Assembly: GCA_023411615.1 (NCBI GenBank)
Contig: JAEYOR010000007.1
Coordinates: 1 to 49,079 of the forward strand
Source of the DNA: Actinomycetes bacterium
Lineage (GTDB): Bacteria > Actinomycetota > Actinomycetes > Actinomycetales > Demequinaceae
Reading direction: 5' to 3'
Length of the DNA: 49,079 nucleotides
Both the position numbers and the translations under genes were made by a program. The notes beneath the pieces were generated by a model that was given only the letters and a program-made list of their open reading frames with translations, ran no database searches and was not told the origin of the DNA. Shown in pieces: positions 9,309-17,876 of the stretch (position 1 is its first letter; each line of letters opens with the position of its first letter).

Positions 9309-10489
9309 AGGTCTACCTCGCCCTCCTCGTCATTTCCGCGCTCATCACGTATGTCGCCACACCGGTGATGCGCCACCTGGCGATTCGCTTGGGTGCTGTC
9401 ACCGCGGTGCGGGAGCGTGACGTTCACGTGGTGCCGACGGCCCGGCTGGGGGGATTGGCGATCTTCCTTGGGCTTGCCGCAGGTCTCATTGTGGCGTCCA
9501 CTGTGCCGTTCTTGTCCCGAGTGTTCGAGGTGTCGAACTCCGCGTGGGCTGTGCTCGCGGGCGCGGCTCTCGTGTGCGCCATTGGCGTTGCGGACGACGT
9601 CTGGGATCTCGACTGGATGGCAAAGCTCGCCGGACAGATCCTTGCGGCGCTCATCATGGCGTGGGGCGGGATCCAACTGGTGGCCCTGCCTATTGGTGGG
9701 CGCACCATTGGCGATTCCTACTTGTCGCTCATCGCCACCGTGGTCATCGCGGTGCTCGCGATCAATGCTGTCAATTTTGTCGACGGGCTCGACGGACTGG
9801 CCGCGGGCGTGGTCGCGATCGGTGGCGGCGCCTTCATGGTCTATTCCTACGTGATCGCAAGAGGTGCCTCGCCGGGTGATTACTCATCACTCGCCACGGT
9901 CATCGTCGCCGTCATGGTGGGAGCGTGCCTCGGGTTTCTCCCGCACAACGTCCACCCTGCGCGCATCTTCATGGGCGATTCAGGTTCGATGGTGCTCGGC
10001 CTCACCTTTGCTGCCGCGTCGATCACTGTCACCGGCCAGATTGACCCGAGCCTCGTCAGCCAACGCGAACAGATCCCTGCCTTCTTGCCGATCATCCTGC
10101 CTCTGGCCGTTGTCGCCGTGCCGCTCATCGATATGGGTCTGGCCTTTGTGCGGCGTCTTGGCCGCGGGCAGTCTCCGTTCAAGCCAGACGCACACCACCT
10201 CCACCACCGCCTCTTGCGCTTTGGCCACTCGCACCGCTGGGCCGTCGCGGTCCTGTGGCTCTGGACTCTCGTGTTGTCAGCGTCGGCGGTGTCTCTCGTC
10301 TTCATGCGGATTCGGTGGGGACTTGCTGTACTCGTCATTGGCACCTTTGTCGCCGCGGCCGTGACCTTCTCGCCGGGCGTACGGCGTTTGGTTTTTCGGT
10401 TGTGGCACCGGATCAGTGGCTCGAGCCATGACGATGAGGACGACGCCGCCGCAGAGGCGGGCAAACACCAGGAGGCAGAACGTGGCTGA
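9305..10489 (+). CDS. wecA: MraY/WecA-family undecaprenyl-phosphate sugar-1-phosphate transferase
   Basis: This polytopic membrane enzyme transfers a sugar-1-phosphate, usually GlcNAc-1-P, from a UDP-sugar to undecaprenyl or decaprenyl phosphate and so starts a cell-wall glycopolymer. About ten to eleven membrane helices are evident. The catalytic signature residues are the Asp pair D97-D98 (GVADD), NFVDGLDG (157-164), MGDSG (223-227) and the HHLHH loop (297-301), which is typical of WecA-like rather than MraY enzymes. The C-terminal tail is charged and cytoplasmic. The GTG start overlaps the upstream stop by 4 bp. Placement just before the ATP synthase genes is conserved in actinobacteria. 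The exact sugar donor is inferred from the family. Confidence 0.92.
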   Translation: MKVYLALLVISALITYVATPVMRHLAIRLGAVTAVRERDVHVVPTARLGGLAIFLGLAAGLIVASTVPFLSRVFEVSNSAWAVLAGAALVCAIGVADDVWDLDWMAKLAGQILAALIMAWGGIQLVALPIGGRTIGDSYLSLIATVVIAVLAINAVNFVDGLDGLAAGVVAIGGGAFMVYSYVIARGASPGDYSSLATVIVAVMVGACLGFLPHNVHPARIFMGDSGSMVLGLTFAAASITVTGQIDPSLVSQREQIPAFLPIILPLAVVAVPLIDMGLAFVRRLGRGQSPFKPDAHHLHHRLLRFGHSHRWAVAVLWLWTLVLSASAVSLVFMRIRWGLAVLVIGTFVAAAVTFSPGVRRLVFRLWHRISGSSHDDEDDAAAEAGKHQEAERG

Positions 10490-10916
10490 GGCCAAGGAAG
10501 CAGAAGGCGCGGCCTACCGTTGGGCAATGCGCGCCACGGGCATCGTGCTCGGCGTCATTGCGATCGTGGGAGCGGTGGTTGGTGGGTTCATCGCCGGGGC
10601 CACGGGCGTGTGGGGAGCGCTCGCTGGCGTAGCGGTCGCCGCGATCTCAGGGCTCGTGACGCAGGGGGCCATGGTTCTCGGCTATAGAAAAGAGCCTCAC
10701 ATTTTCGCCACGTACGTGGGTGGATCATGGCTCGCCAAAATGGTCATCATCGTTGTGGGACTTCTGGCTCTTGCGCAGGTAGATGCCCTAGATCGACGCA
10801 CCTTTGGCATCGTCGCCGTCATTGCCGTGGTCGCCACACTCGCTGTGGACCTCCAGGCCGTGAAGCGCGCGCGCATTTCTTACACAGGATCCAGTTCAGA
10901 GACAGGCTCGGCATAG
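10482..10916 (+). CDS. Small four-helix membrane protein, AtpI-like
   Basis: The 144-residue product has four hydrophobic segments (about residues 18-40, 43-63, 82-101 and 106-124) with short charged ends. It sits between the wecA-like gene and atpB, the position of atpI (ATP synthase protein I, thought to aid c-ring assembly or Mg uptake). Sequence similarity to AtpI could not be tested, so the call rests on position and topology. GTG 10482 was selected because GGAGG (10471-10475) is 6 nt upstream; it overlaps the end of the wecA-like gene by 8 bp. The stop codon overlaps a candidate promoter for the ATP synthase operon. Confidence 0.75.
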   Translation: MAEAKEAEGAAYRWAMRATGIVLGVIAIVGAVVGGFIAGATGVWGALAGVAVAAISGLVTQGAMVLGYRKEPHIFATYVGGSWLAKMVIIVVGLLALAQVDALDRRTFGIVAVIAVVATLAVDLQAVKRARISYTGSSSETGSA

Positions 10917-10994
10917 GTTAGGCTTGCCACCAGTTCCACACAGACGCAGGCGCCATGTGTGCGCGCCTTGCCGCCATTTCTGGGAGAGAAGCGA
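10914..10994 (+). promoter_or_regulatory. Candidate promoter and leader of the atp operon
   Basis: Two overlapping -10-like boxes, TAGGTT (10914-10919) and TAGGCT (10919-10924), lie at the end of the atpI-like gene. Transcription from the second would begin near 10931 and give a leader of about 64 nt ending in GGGAGAG before the GTG of atpB. No good -35 box is visible, so readthrough from upstream genes may also contribute. Confidence 0.45.
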
Positions 10995-11855
10995 GTGCTG
11001 AATTTGGCTGCCAGCGTGCTCACCACGTCTGAGCCGGGCGACTCGGAAGGTGCATCGCGCAACTTCTTTGAGTGGCTCTTCTCGACGGACGGTTTCCACG
11101 CCCCCAGCATTGGCGAACTTGACCCCGAGGCGCTGCTCTTTGGCGGCACGATTTTCGAGTTCAACCGCATCACGCTCGTGCGCGTTATCGCGGTCATCGT
11201 GCTCATCAGCCTCTTCTGGATTGTCACCCGCAACGCCAAGGTGATTCCTTCGCGCGGTCAGTCCGTTGTCGAGATGATCGTTGACTTTGTGCGGGTGCAG
11301 ATCGTCGAGCAGATCATGGGCGAGGAGCGGGCCAAGAAGTACGTCGCCTTCATGTCGACGCTGTTCATCACCATCGTGTTCTTCAACATGACCGGCGTCA
11401 TCCCGTTCCTCAACATCGCGGGAACGTCGCTCATTGGTCTGCCGCTCATCATGGCGCTGTGGGTCTACGTCATGTACCTCGGCGAGGGCATGCGCAAGCA
11501 CGGTGTTGGCGGCTTCCTCAAAGGAAACCTGTTCCCGTCGGGCGTGCCGAAGCCGATTTACATCCTGCTGACGCCCATCGAGTTCTTGCAGGTGTTCGTC
11601 TTGCGGCCCGCCACTCTCGCACTGCGACTCGCGGCCAACATGATCGCCGGGCACATGCTGCTCGTGCTGTGCTTTGCGGCGACGCACTACTTCTTCCTCG
11701 AGGCCTCTGGCGCGATGAAGGGTGTGGGCGTGCTGTCCTTCACTGCGGGACTCGCGTTCACACTCTTCGAAATCTTCGTCGCCCTCTTGCAGGCCTACGT
11801 CTTCACCATCTTGTCAACCGTCTACATCAACTTGTCGCTCGAGGACGAGCACTAA
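10995..11855 (+). CDS. atpB: F1Fo ATP synthase subunit a
   Basis: Subunit a forms the proton half-channels next to the c-ring. The 286-residue product has five to six membrane helices and the essential arginine in the segment RPATLALRLAANMIAGH. The C-terminal helix (AFTLFEIFVALLQAYVFTIL) is also typical. GTG 10995 was chosen because GGGAGAG lies about 6 nt upstream; the frame is open a little further upstream without a better site. It is the first gene of the core operon in the standard order a, c, b, delta, alpha, gamma, beta, epsilon. Confidence 0.97.
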   Translation: MLNLAASVLTTSEPGDSEGASRNFFEWLFSTDGFHAPSIGELDPEALLFGGTIFEFNRITLVRVIAVIVLISLFWIVTRNAKVIPSRGQSVVEMIVDFVRVQIVEQIMGEERAKKYVAFMSTLFITIVFFNMTGVIPFLNIAGTSLIGLPLIMALWVYVMYLGEGMRKHGVGGFLKGNLFPSGVPKPIYILLTPIEFLQVFVLRPATLALRLAANMIAGHMLLVLCFAATHYFFLEASGAMKGVGVLSFTAGLAFTLFEIFVALLQAYVFTILSTVYINLSLEDEH

Positions 11856-11860
11856 TCTGC

Positions 11861-11877
11861 GTAGCCACCCTGGTTAC
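11861..11877 (+). other. Hairpin between atpB and atpE
   Basis: GTAGCCA (11861-11867) pairs with TGGTTAC (11871-11877) around a CCC loop, with seven pairs including one G-T. It sits 5 bp after the atpB stop and 21 bp before the atpE start. It could protect the downstream message or prevent drop-through coupling and so help raise subunit c output. This role is inference. Confidence 0.5.
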
Positions 11878-11898
11878 GTCAACACGGAAGGAAGCACT

Positions 11899-12126
11899 GT
11901 GGACACCACCACTCTCGCTGAGGTGAGCGGCAACATCGCCACGATCGGCTATGGCATCGCCACCCTGGGTCCCGGCATCGGCCTGGGAATCCTCATTGGC
12001 AAGACCGTCGAGGGCATGGCCCGTCAGCCTGAGGCTGCTGGCATGCTGCGCGCCACGATGTTCCTTGGTGTCGCGTTCGTTGAGGTGCTCGCGCTCCTCG
12101 GCCTCGTGACGGGCTTCATCTTCTAA
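11899..12126 (+). CDS. atpE: F1Fo ATP synthase subunit c
   Basis: The 75-residue proteolipid forms the rotor ring. Two membrane helices flank the polar loop ARQPEA (41-46). Glu62 (VAFVEVLALLG) is the proton-carrying carboxylate. The extra ligands seen in sodium-driven c subunits are not evident, so proton coupling is likely. The GTG start at 11899 follows AAGGAAG (11887-11893). A longer upstream frame exists but only across atpB. It is preceded by a small intergenic hairpin and followed 2 bp later by atpF. Confidence 0.97.
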   Translation: MDTTTLAEVSGNIATIGYGIATLGPGIGLGILIGKTVEGMARQPEAAGMLRATMFLGVAFVEVLALLGLVTGFIF

Positions 12127-12128
12127 CG

Positions 12129-12698
12129 ATGGACATCTTCATCGCCGCTGCGGAAGAACACGGGGAGAACGCATCCACGTTCAACCCGATTCTTCCCACC
12201 AATTACGACATCCTCTGGTCGTTCATCCTCTTTGTGGTCATCGTGGCCGTGTTCATGCGCGTCATCATGCCCCGCCTGCAGAAGGTGCTGGATGAGCGTG
12301 CAGAGCTGATCGAGGGCGGCATCTCCAAGGCGGAGCAGGCACAGGCGGAAGCCGCTGCTGCGCTCGAGGAGTACACGGCACAGTTGCGCGAGGCACGCGC
12401 CGAGGCCGCGAAGATCCGTGAGGACGCGCGTGCTGAGGCCGGCCAGATCGTTGCTGACGGACGGGAAAAGGCCGTCCGCGACTCCGAGCGTCTGGTGGAC
12501 ACGGCGTCCAAGCAGATCGAGGCGGAGCGCCAGCAGGCCGTGGTGTCGTTGCGATCAGAGATCGGCGCGCTTGCCACCGAGTTGGCATCGAGGATCGTTG
12601 GCGAGGCGCTCGCCGATGACGCTCGCCAGCAGCGCCTCATCGACTCCTTCCTCGACGAGCTTGAGTCCTCGACCAAGGCGTCCAAGGCGAAGGGTTAA
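12129..12698 (+). CDS. atpF: F1Fo ATP synthase subunit b
   Basis: This is a peripheral stalk subunit of 189 residues with one N-terminal membrane helix (about 28-48, ILWSFILFVVIVAVFMRVI). A long charged alpha-helix rich in Ala, Glu and Arg (about 55-165) follows, dimerises, and contacts subunit delta. There is a single b gene and no b-prime, as expected for a non-photosynthetic bacterium. The ATG is 2 bp after the atpE stop and the stop is 2 bp before atpH, so translation is probably coupled. Confidence 0.96.
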   Translation: MDIFIAAAEEHGENASTFNPILPTNYDILWSFILFVVIVAVFMRVIMPRLQKVLDERAELIEGGISKAEQAQAEAAAALEEYTAQLREARAEAAKIREDARAEAGQIVADGREKAVRDSERLVDTASKQIEAERQQAVVSLRSEIGALATELASRIVGEALADDARQQRLIDSFLDELESSTKASKAKG

Positions 12699-12700
12699 GC

Positions 12701-13513
12701 ATGCGAGGGACCAGCCAGACTGCTCACGACGCTGTGTTGCGTTCGTTCGATGCCGTGGTGAATGCCGCGGGCAAGGACGGCGTTGTGCTCGCAAAGCAGT
12801 TGTTCGTCGTCGTCGAGGCGCTTGACGGATCGGGTTCGCTGCGGCGCGCCCTCACCGACCCAGCGCGCGAGGCGGACGACAAGGCTGCTCTCGTCTCGCA
12901 ACTCTTCAGCGCTTTCGATTCGCGCGTTGTGGACGTGGTGAGGGACTTCGTCAAGGCGCGCTGGTCGGACGAAGACGACCTTGCTGCCTCAATCGAGGAC
13001 GCAGGTGTCAACGCGTTGCTCGCTTCCGCCCAGCAGGCCAAGAAGCTGCAAACCGTCGAAGAGGAGCTGTTCCACGTTGAACGGCAGCTCGTCGCCTCGC
13101 GCAGCCTCGTGACAACGCTCGGTGATCGCACTGCGCCAAGCGCCGCTCGCGTGGCGGTCCTTGAGGATGTTCTCAAGGGCAAAGTGGATGAGATCACGTA
13201 CGCATTGGTTGAGCGGAAGGTGGCGTCGCCTCGCGGCGCTCGCCTCCTCACGGCGATTCGTGACTTGCTCCAGGCTGCCGCACAGCGCCGCGAACGCCTC
13301 GTCGCTCTCGTGAGCGCCGCCGTCGAGTTGAGCGCTGCTCAGCGAGCACGGTTGGCGACGATCCTCGCGGACGCCTACGGACACGAGATTCAGCTCAACG
13401 TCGCCGTTGACCCCAAGGTGCTCGGCGGCATCAAGGTACAGGTCGGGGACGAGGTGGTGGACGGCACCGTCATCGCCCGCCTTTCCGACGCACGACGCAG
13501 ACTTGTCGGCTAA
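12701..13513 (+). CDS. atpH: F1Fo ATP synthase subunit delta
   Basis: The delta subunit joins the peripheral stalk (subunit b) to the top of the alpha-beta head. The product is 270 residues, longer than the roughly 177 of E. coli delta, because actinobacterial deltas carry extra helical sequence before the conserved C-terminal part (about 165-270, including VDPKVLGGIKVQVGDEVVDG). It is not fused to a b-like domain as in mycobacteria. The ATG start is 2 bp after atpF. A gap of 51 bp follows before atpA. Confidence 0.94.
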   Translation: MRGTSQTAHDAVLRSFDAVVNAAGKDGVVLAKQLFVVVEALDGSGSLRRALTDPAREADDKAALVSQLFSAFDSRVVDVVRDFVKARWSDEDDLAASIEDAGVNALLASAQQAKKLQTVEEELFHVERQLVASRSLVTTLGDRTAPSAARVAVLEDVLKGKVDEITYALVERKVASPRGARLLTAIRDLLQAAAQRRERLVALVSAAVELSAAQRARLATILADAYGHEIQLNVAVDPKVLGGIKVQVGDEVVDGTVIARLSDARRRLVG

Positions 13514-13564
13514 CGACCGACGCACGACTACCGCCCCCCAGCGGAATCGACAGGAGAGACAAGA

Positions 13565-15199
13565 ATGGCCGAGTTGACGATCAGCCCCGAGGAGATCAGG
13601 GCCGCGCTCGACGCTCACGTGACGTCCTTCGAGCCCAAGCGTGCCGCTACCGAAGAGGTCGGCACCGTGACGCTCGCTGCGGACGGCATCGCGCGTGTTG
13701 AGGGCTTGCCGGGTGCAATGGCGAATGAGCTGCTGCGCTTTGAAGACGGCACGCTCGGCCTTGCGCTCAACCTCGACGTGCGCGACATCGGTGTCGTGGT
13801 GCTCGGTGAGTTCACCGGCATCGAAGAGGGCCAGACGGTGCACCGTACCGGTGAAGTGCTGTCCGTCGCCGTGGGCGATGGCTACCTTGGCCGCGTTGTC
13901 GACCCGCTCGGCAACCCGATTGACGGCCTCGGAGACGTGGCAACCGAAGCGCGCCGCGCCCTTGAGCTTCAGGCGCCGGGCGTCATGCAGCGTAAGTCGG
14001 TACACGAGCCGCTGCAGACTGGCCTCAAAGCAATCGACGCGATGATCCCGATTGGCCGTGGCCAGCGTCAGCTGATCATTGGCGACCGCCAGACGGGCAA
14101 GACCGCAATCGCGATCGACACGATCATCAACCAGAAGGCGAACTGGGAGAGCGGCGACCCGTCCAAGCAGGTGCGCTGCATCTACGTCGCTATTGGTCAG
14201 AAGGGCTCGACCATCGCCGGTGTGCGTGGTGCGCTGGAAGAAGCGGGTGCTCTCGAGTACACGACGATCGTCGCCGCTCCTGCCTCGGACCCGGCAGGCT
14301 TCAAGTACCTTGCCCCCTACACCGGTTCGGCCATCGGCCAGCACTGGATGTACGGCGGCAAGCACGTCCTCATCATCTTCGACGACCTGTCGAAGCAGGC
14401 TGAGGCGTACCGCGCCGTGTCCCTGCTGCTGCGTCGTCCCCCGGGCCGCGAGGCATACCCGGGTGACGTCTTCTACTTGCACAGCCGTCTCCTTGAGCGT
14501 TGTGCGAAGCTCTCGGACGAGATGGGCGCTGGCTCAATGACTGGTCTTCCCGTCATTGAGACCAAGGCGAATGACGTGTCGGCGTATATCCCCACCAACG
14601 TCATCTCGATCACCGATGGCCAGATCTTCTTGCAGTCGGACCTCTTCAACGCCAATCAGCGTCCCGCTATTGACGTCGGTATCTCGGTGTCGCGCGTGGG
14701 TGGTTCCGCTCAGGTGAAGGCGATGAAGCAGGTCTCCGGAACGCTGAAGATCGACCTTGCCCAGTACCGCTCGCTCGAGGCCTTCGCGATGTTTGCATCC
14801 GACCTCGACGCAGCATCGCGTCAGCAATTGACGCGTGGTGCTCGCCTCATGGAACTGCTCAAGCAGCCCCAGTACTCGCCGTACCCGGTCGAGGAGCAGG
14901 TCGTCTCGATTTGGGCTGGCACCAAGGGCAAGCTCGACAAGATCCCGCTGAGTGACGTGCTGCGATTTGAGCGCGAACTCATTGACCACCTGCGTCAGTC
15001 CACGCGTGTGCTTGAGCACATCGCCGGTACCGGCAGGCTCTCGGAAGAGGACGAGGCCGAACTCGACAGCGCAGTCGACTCCTTTGTCACCACGTTCCTC
15101 GAGTCCGAGAATGCGGAGCTCAGCACCGACGCGACCATTGCGGGCGGTGGCGAGGCTCAGGTGGAGCAGGAGCAGATCGTCGCAAAGAAGAAGAAGTAA
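13565..15199 (+). CDS. atpA: F1Fo ATP synthase subunit alpha
   Basis: This is the non-catalytic nucleotide-binding subunit of the alpha3-beta3 head, 544 residues. It has the N-terminal beta-barrel (about 30-100), the P-loop GDRQTGKT (173-180), and a C-terminal helical domain. The C-terminal 35 residues are an acidic then Lys-rich extension (ending AKKKK), longer than in E. coli and seen in actinobacterial alphas. In mycobacteria such an extension helps suppress ATP hydrolysis; a like role here is inference. The ATG follows CAGGAGAGA (13551-13559). Confidence 0.98.
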   Translation: MAELTISPEEIRAALDAHVTSFEPKRAATEEVGTVTLAADGIARVEGLPGAMANELLRFEDGTLGLALNLDVRDIGVVVLGEFTGIEEGQTVHRTGEVLSVAVGDGYLGRVVDPLGNPIDGLGDVATEARRALELQAPGVMQRKSVHEPLQTGLKAIDAMIPIGRGQRQLIIGDRQTGKTAIAIDTIINQKANWESGDPSKQVRCIYVAIGQKGSTIAGVRGALEEAGALEYTTIVAAPASDPAGFKYLAPYTGSAIGQHWMYGGKHVLIIFDDLSKQAEAYRAVSLLLRRPPGREAYPGDVFYLHSRLLERCAKLSDEMGAGSMTGLPVIETKANDVSAYIPTNVISITDGQIFLQSDLFNANQRPAIDVGISVSRVGGSAQVKAMKQVSGTLKIDLAQYRSLEAFAMFASDLDAASRQQLTRGARLMELLKQPQYSPYPVEEQVVSIWAGTKGKLDKIPLSDVLRFERELIDHLRQSTRVLEHIAGTGRLSEEDEAELDSAVDSFVTTFLESENAELSTDATIAGGGEAQVEQEQIVAKKKK

Positions 15200-15202
15200 C
15201 TC

Positions 15203-16096
15203 ATGGCTGGTCAGCAGCGCGTTTACAAAGCGCGTATCCGCTCAACTCAGTCCCTGAAGAAGATCTTCAGGGCGATGGAGTTGATCGCGGCCTCGCGCAT
15301 TGGAAAGGCACGCGAGCGCGTGGCAGCGGCGTCGCCGTATGCGCGCGCCATTACGCGCGCGATTTCCGCAGTGGCCGCGCACTCGGACGTTGACCACCCG
15401 CTCACGAGCGAGCGGACGGACACCAACCGGGTTGCTGTGCTTGTCATCACCGCTGACCGCGGCATGGCCGGCGCCTACTCAGCCAACGCAATCCGTGAGT
15501 CCGAGCGCTTGCGCGAGCGGCTCACCCGCGAGGGCAAGGACGTGGTGCAGTTCGCCAGTGGCCGCCGCGGTGTGTCGTACTTCAACTTCCGCAAGCGTGA
15601 ACTTGCCGGTTCGTGGACCGGCGACTCAGACGCTCCGAGCCACGAGGTGGCAACGGAGATCGCCAAGGCACTCCTCGGCGCCTTCTTGGCACCAGCCGAT
15701 GAAGGTGGCGTGAGCGAGATCCATGTGGTCTACACGCACTTCAAGTCGATGGTGAGCCAAGAACCGCGCGTCGTGCGCATGTTGCCGCTCGAGATCGTCG
15801 AAGGTGTTGCAGCGCCAACGGAGGACGTCGAGCCGCTCTACGCCTTTGAGCCCAACGCCGAAGAAGTGCTTGACGCACTCTTGCCGCGCTACATCCAGTC
15901 GCGCATCCACAGCTGCATGTTGCAGGCAGCGGCGTCGGAACTTGCCAACCGTCAGTCTGCGATGAACACCGCCGTGTCCAATGCAGAAGACATCGTTCGT
16001 CAATACACCAGGCTCGCCAACTCGGCGCGCCAGGCCGAGATCACCCAGGAAATCAGCGAGATTGTCTCGGGCGCCGACGCGCTCGCGGCCTCGTAA
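15203..16096 (+). CDS. atpG: F1Fo ATP synthase subunit gamma
   Basis: Gamma is the central rotating shaft. The 297-residue product starts with the family signature of N-terminal basic helix (MAGQQRVYKARIRSTQSLKKI) and ends with the long C-terminal helix (SAMNTAVSNAEDIVRQYTRL). The middle forms a Rossmann-like globular domain. The ATG is 3 bp after the atpA stop. The length is normal for actinobacteria. Confidence 0.97.
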   Translation: MAGQQRVYKARIRSTQSLKKIFRAMELIAASRIGKARERVAAASPYARAITRAISAVAAHSDVDHPLTSERTDTNRVAVLVITADRGMAGAYSANAIRESERLRERLTREGKDVVQFASGRRGVSYFNFRKRELAGSWTGDSDAPSHEVATEIAKALLGAFLAPADEGGVSEIHVVYTHFKSMVSQEPRVVRMLPLEIVEGVAAPTEDVEPLYAFEPNAEEVLDALLPRYIQSRIHSCMLQAAASELANRQSAMNTAVSNAEDIVRQYTRLANSARQAEITQEISEIVSGADALAAS

Positions 16097-16111
16097 CGGG
16101 AAGAGAGAGAC

Positions 16112-17596
16112 ATGAGCCCCACCGCCAAGACCGCGAAGAAGACCGCCGCGGCCGAGACCGAGGCCGCATTCGGCCGCGTGGCCCGCGTCATCGGCCCGGT
16201 CGTCGACATTGAGTTCCCGGCCGATGGACTTCCTGACATCTATAACGCCTTGACGGTCGACATCGACCTGAGCGCTCAGGGCGAAGACGAGGGCGTGCTG
16301 CACATGACGCTCGAGGTTGCTCAGCACCTCGGTGACAACATGGTGCGCGCGATCGCGTTGAAGCCCACCGATGGCCTCGTGCGTGGCACCAAGGTGACGG
16401 ACACCGGTCACCCGATCTCCGTCCCGGTTGGCGACGTCACCAAGGGTCACGTGTTCAACGTGACTGGTGAAGTGCTCAACGCCAAGGAAGGCGAGAAGAT
16501 CGAGGTCACCGAGACGTGGCCGATCCACCGCAAGCCCCCCGCCTTCGACCAGCTCGAGTCAAAGACCCAGATGTTCGAGACCGGCATCAAGGTCATCGAC
16601 CTCCTCACTCCGTATGTGCAGGGTGGAAAGATCGGCCTCTTCGGTGGCGCGGGCGTCGGCAAGACGGTGCTCATCCAGGAGATGATCTACCGCGTTGCCA
16701 ACAACCACAACGGTGTGTCCGTGTTCGCCGGCGTCGGTGAGCGCACTCGTGAGGGCAACGACCTCATCGCCGAAATGACCGAGTCTGGTGTCATCAACCA
16801 GACTGCACTCGTCTTCGGTCAGATGGACGAACCGCCGGGCACGCGTCTGCGCGTGGCGTTGTCCGCTCTCACGATGGCGGAGTACTTCCGTGACGTGCAG
16901 AAGCAGGACGTGCTGCTCTTCATCGACAACATCTTCCGCTTCACGCAGGCCGGTTCCGAGGTGTCGACGCTGCTCGGCCGCATGCCGTCGGCCGTGGGTT
17001 ACCAGCCCAACTTGGCAGACGAGATGGGCCAGCTGCAGGAGCGCATTACGTCCACCCGTGGACACTCGATCACGTCTCTGCAGGCCATCTACGTGCCCGC
17101 TGACGACTACACCGACCCGGCGCCTGCGACGACCTTCGCGCATCTCGACGCAACGACGGAACTCAGCCGTGAGATCGCCTCACGCGGTCTGTACCCCGCT
17201 GTGGACCCGTTGGCCTCGACCTCGCGCATTCTTGACCCGCGCTACGTGGGCCAGGAGCACTACGACACCGCCAACTCGGTGAAGTCGATCTTGCAGCGCA
17301 ACAAGGAGCTCCAGGACATCATTGCGATTCTCGGTGTTGACGAACTGTCCGAAGAGGACAAGATCATCGTTGCCCGTGCACGCAAGATCCAGCAGTTCTT
17401 GTCGCAGAACACGTACATGGCCACGCAGTTCACCGGTGTACCTGGCTCCACGGTGCCGCTTGAGGAGACGATCAAGGCGTTCCGTGGCATCACCGAGGGC
17501 GAGTTCGACCACATTGCTGAGCAGGCCTTCTTCAACATCGGTGGCCTTGAGGACCTCGAGAAGAACTGGGCGCGCATCCAGAAGGAGATTGGCTAA
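16112..17596 (+). CDS. atpD: F1Fo ATP synthase subunit beta
   Basis: This is the catalytic subunit, 494 residues. The P-loop GGAGVGKT is at 178-185 and the catalytic glutamate is Glu210 in the segment GERTREGND. The DELSEED-like loop that transmits torque is present as DELSEEDK. The N-terminus has about 20 extra Lys/Ala/Glu residues before the conserved barrel (GRVARVIGPVVDIEF), a minor extension. The ATG follows GGGAAGAGAGA (16099-16109). The stop is 3 bp before atpC. Confidence 0.98.
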   Translation: MSPTAKTAKKTAAAETEAAFGRVARVIGPVVDIEFPADGLPDIYNALTVDIDLSAQGEDEGVLHMTLEVAQHLGDNMVRAIALKPTDGLVRGTKVTDTGHPISVPVGDVTKGHVFNVTGEVLNAKEGEKIEVTETWPIHRKPPAFDQLESKTQMFETGIKVIDLLTPYVQGGKIGLFGGAGVGKTVLIQEMIYRVANNHNGVSVFAGVGERTREGNDLIAEMTESGVINQTALVFGQMDEPPGTRLRVALSALTMAEYFRDVQKQDVLLFIDNIFRFTQAGSEVSTLLGRMPSAVGYQPNLADEMGQLQERITSTRGHSITSLQAIYVPADDYTDPAPATTFAHLDATTELSREIASRGLYPAVDPLASTSRILDPRYVGQEHYDTANSVKSILQRNKELQDIIAILGVDELSEEDKIIVARARKIQQFLSQNTYMATQFTGVPGSTVPLEETIKAFRGITEGEFDHIAEQAFFNIGGLEDLEKNWARIQKEIG

Positions 17597-17599
17597 GCC

Positions 17600-17869
17600 A
17601 TGGCGCTCACCGTCGACATCGTTGCTCCCGATCGGGTGCTGTGGGAAGGCGAAGCCTCCTTCATCAGTGCGCCTGCAATCGAGGGCTCGATTGGTCTGCT
17701 CCCTGGGCATGAGCCGATTCTGTCGGTACTCGGCCCAGGGACCGTCAAGGTGAAGCAGACCGGGGGCGAGGAGAAGCTCGTTGCGATATCGGGAGGCTTC
17801 ATTTCGTTCGATCACGACGTCGTGACGATTGTTGCCGAGCCGGTGGCGGAGCCCGCCGCGGACGCGTAA
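17600..17869 (+). CDS. atpC: F1Fo ATP synthase subunit epsilon, short form
   Basis: The 89-residue product contains the N-terminal beta-sandwich that binds gamma and the c-ring (IEGSIGLLPGHEPILSVLGPG). It ends soon after at PAADA, without the C-terminal pair of helices found in the roughly 130-residue E. coli epsilon. Those helices inhibit ATP hydrolysis, so this enzyme cannot use that brake; other devices, such as the alpha extension, would have to serve. Short epsilons are known in some actinobacteria. The reading frame is closed by TAA at 17867, so this is not an obvious frameshift. nucS begins 7 bp later. Confidence 0.95.
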   Translation: MALTVDIVAPDRVLWEGEASFISAPAIEGSIGLLPGHEPILSVLGPGTVKVKQTGGEEKLVAISGGFISFDHDVVTIVAEPVAEPAADA

Positions 17870-17876
17870 GACCGCC

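Noticed and set aside
12989..14482. A 497-codon minus-strand open frame over atpH-atpA
   Set aside because: It is antisense to conserved ATP synthase genes, is rich in Arg/His/Asp, and has no motif or ribosome binding site.
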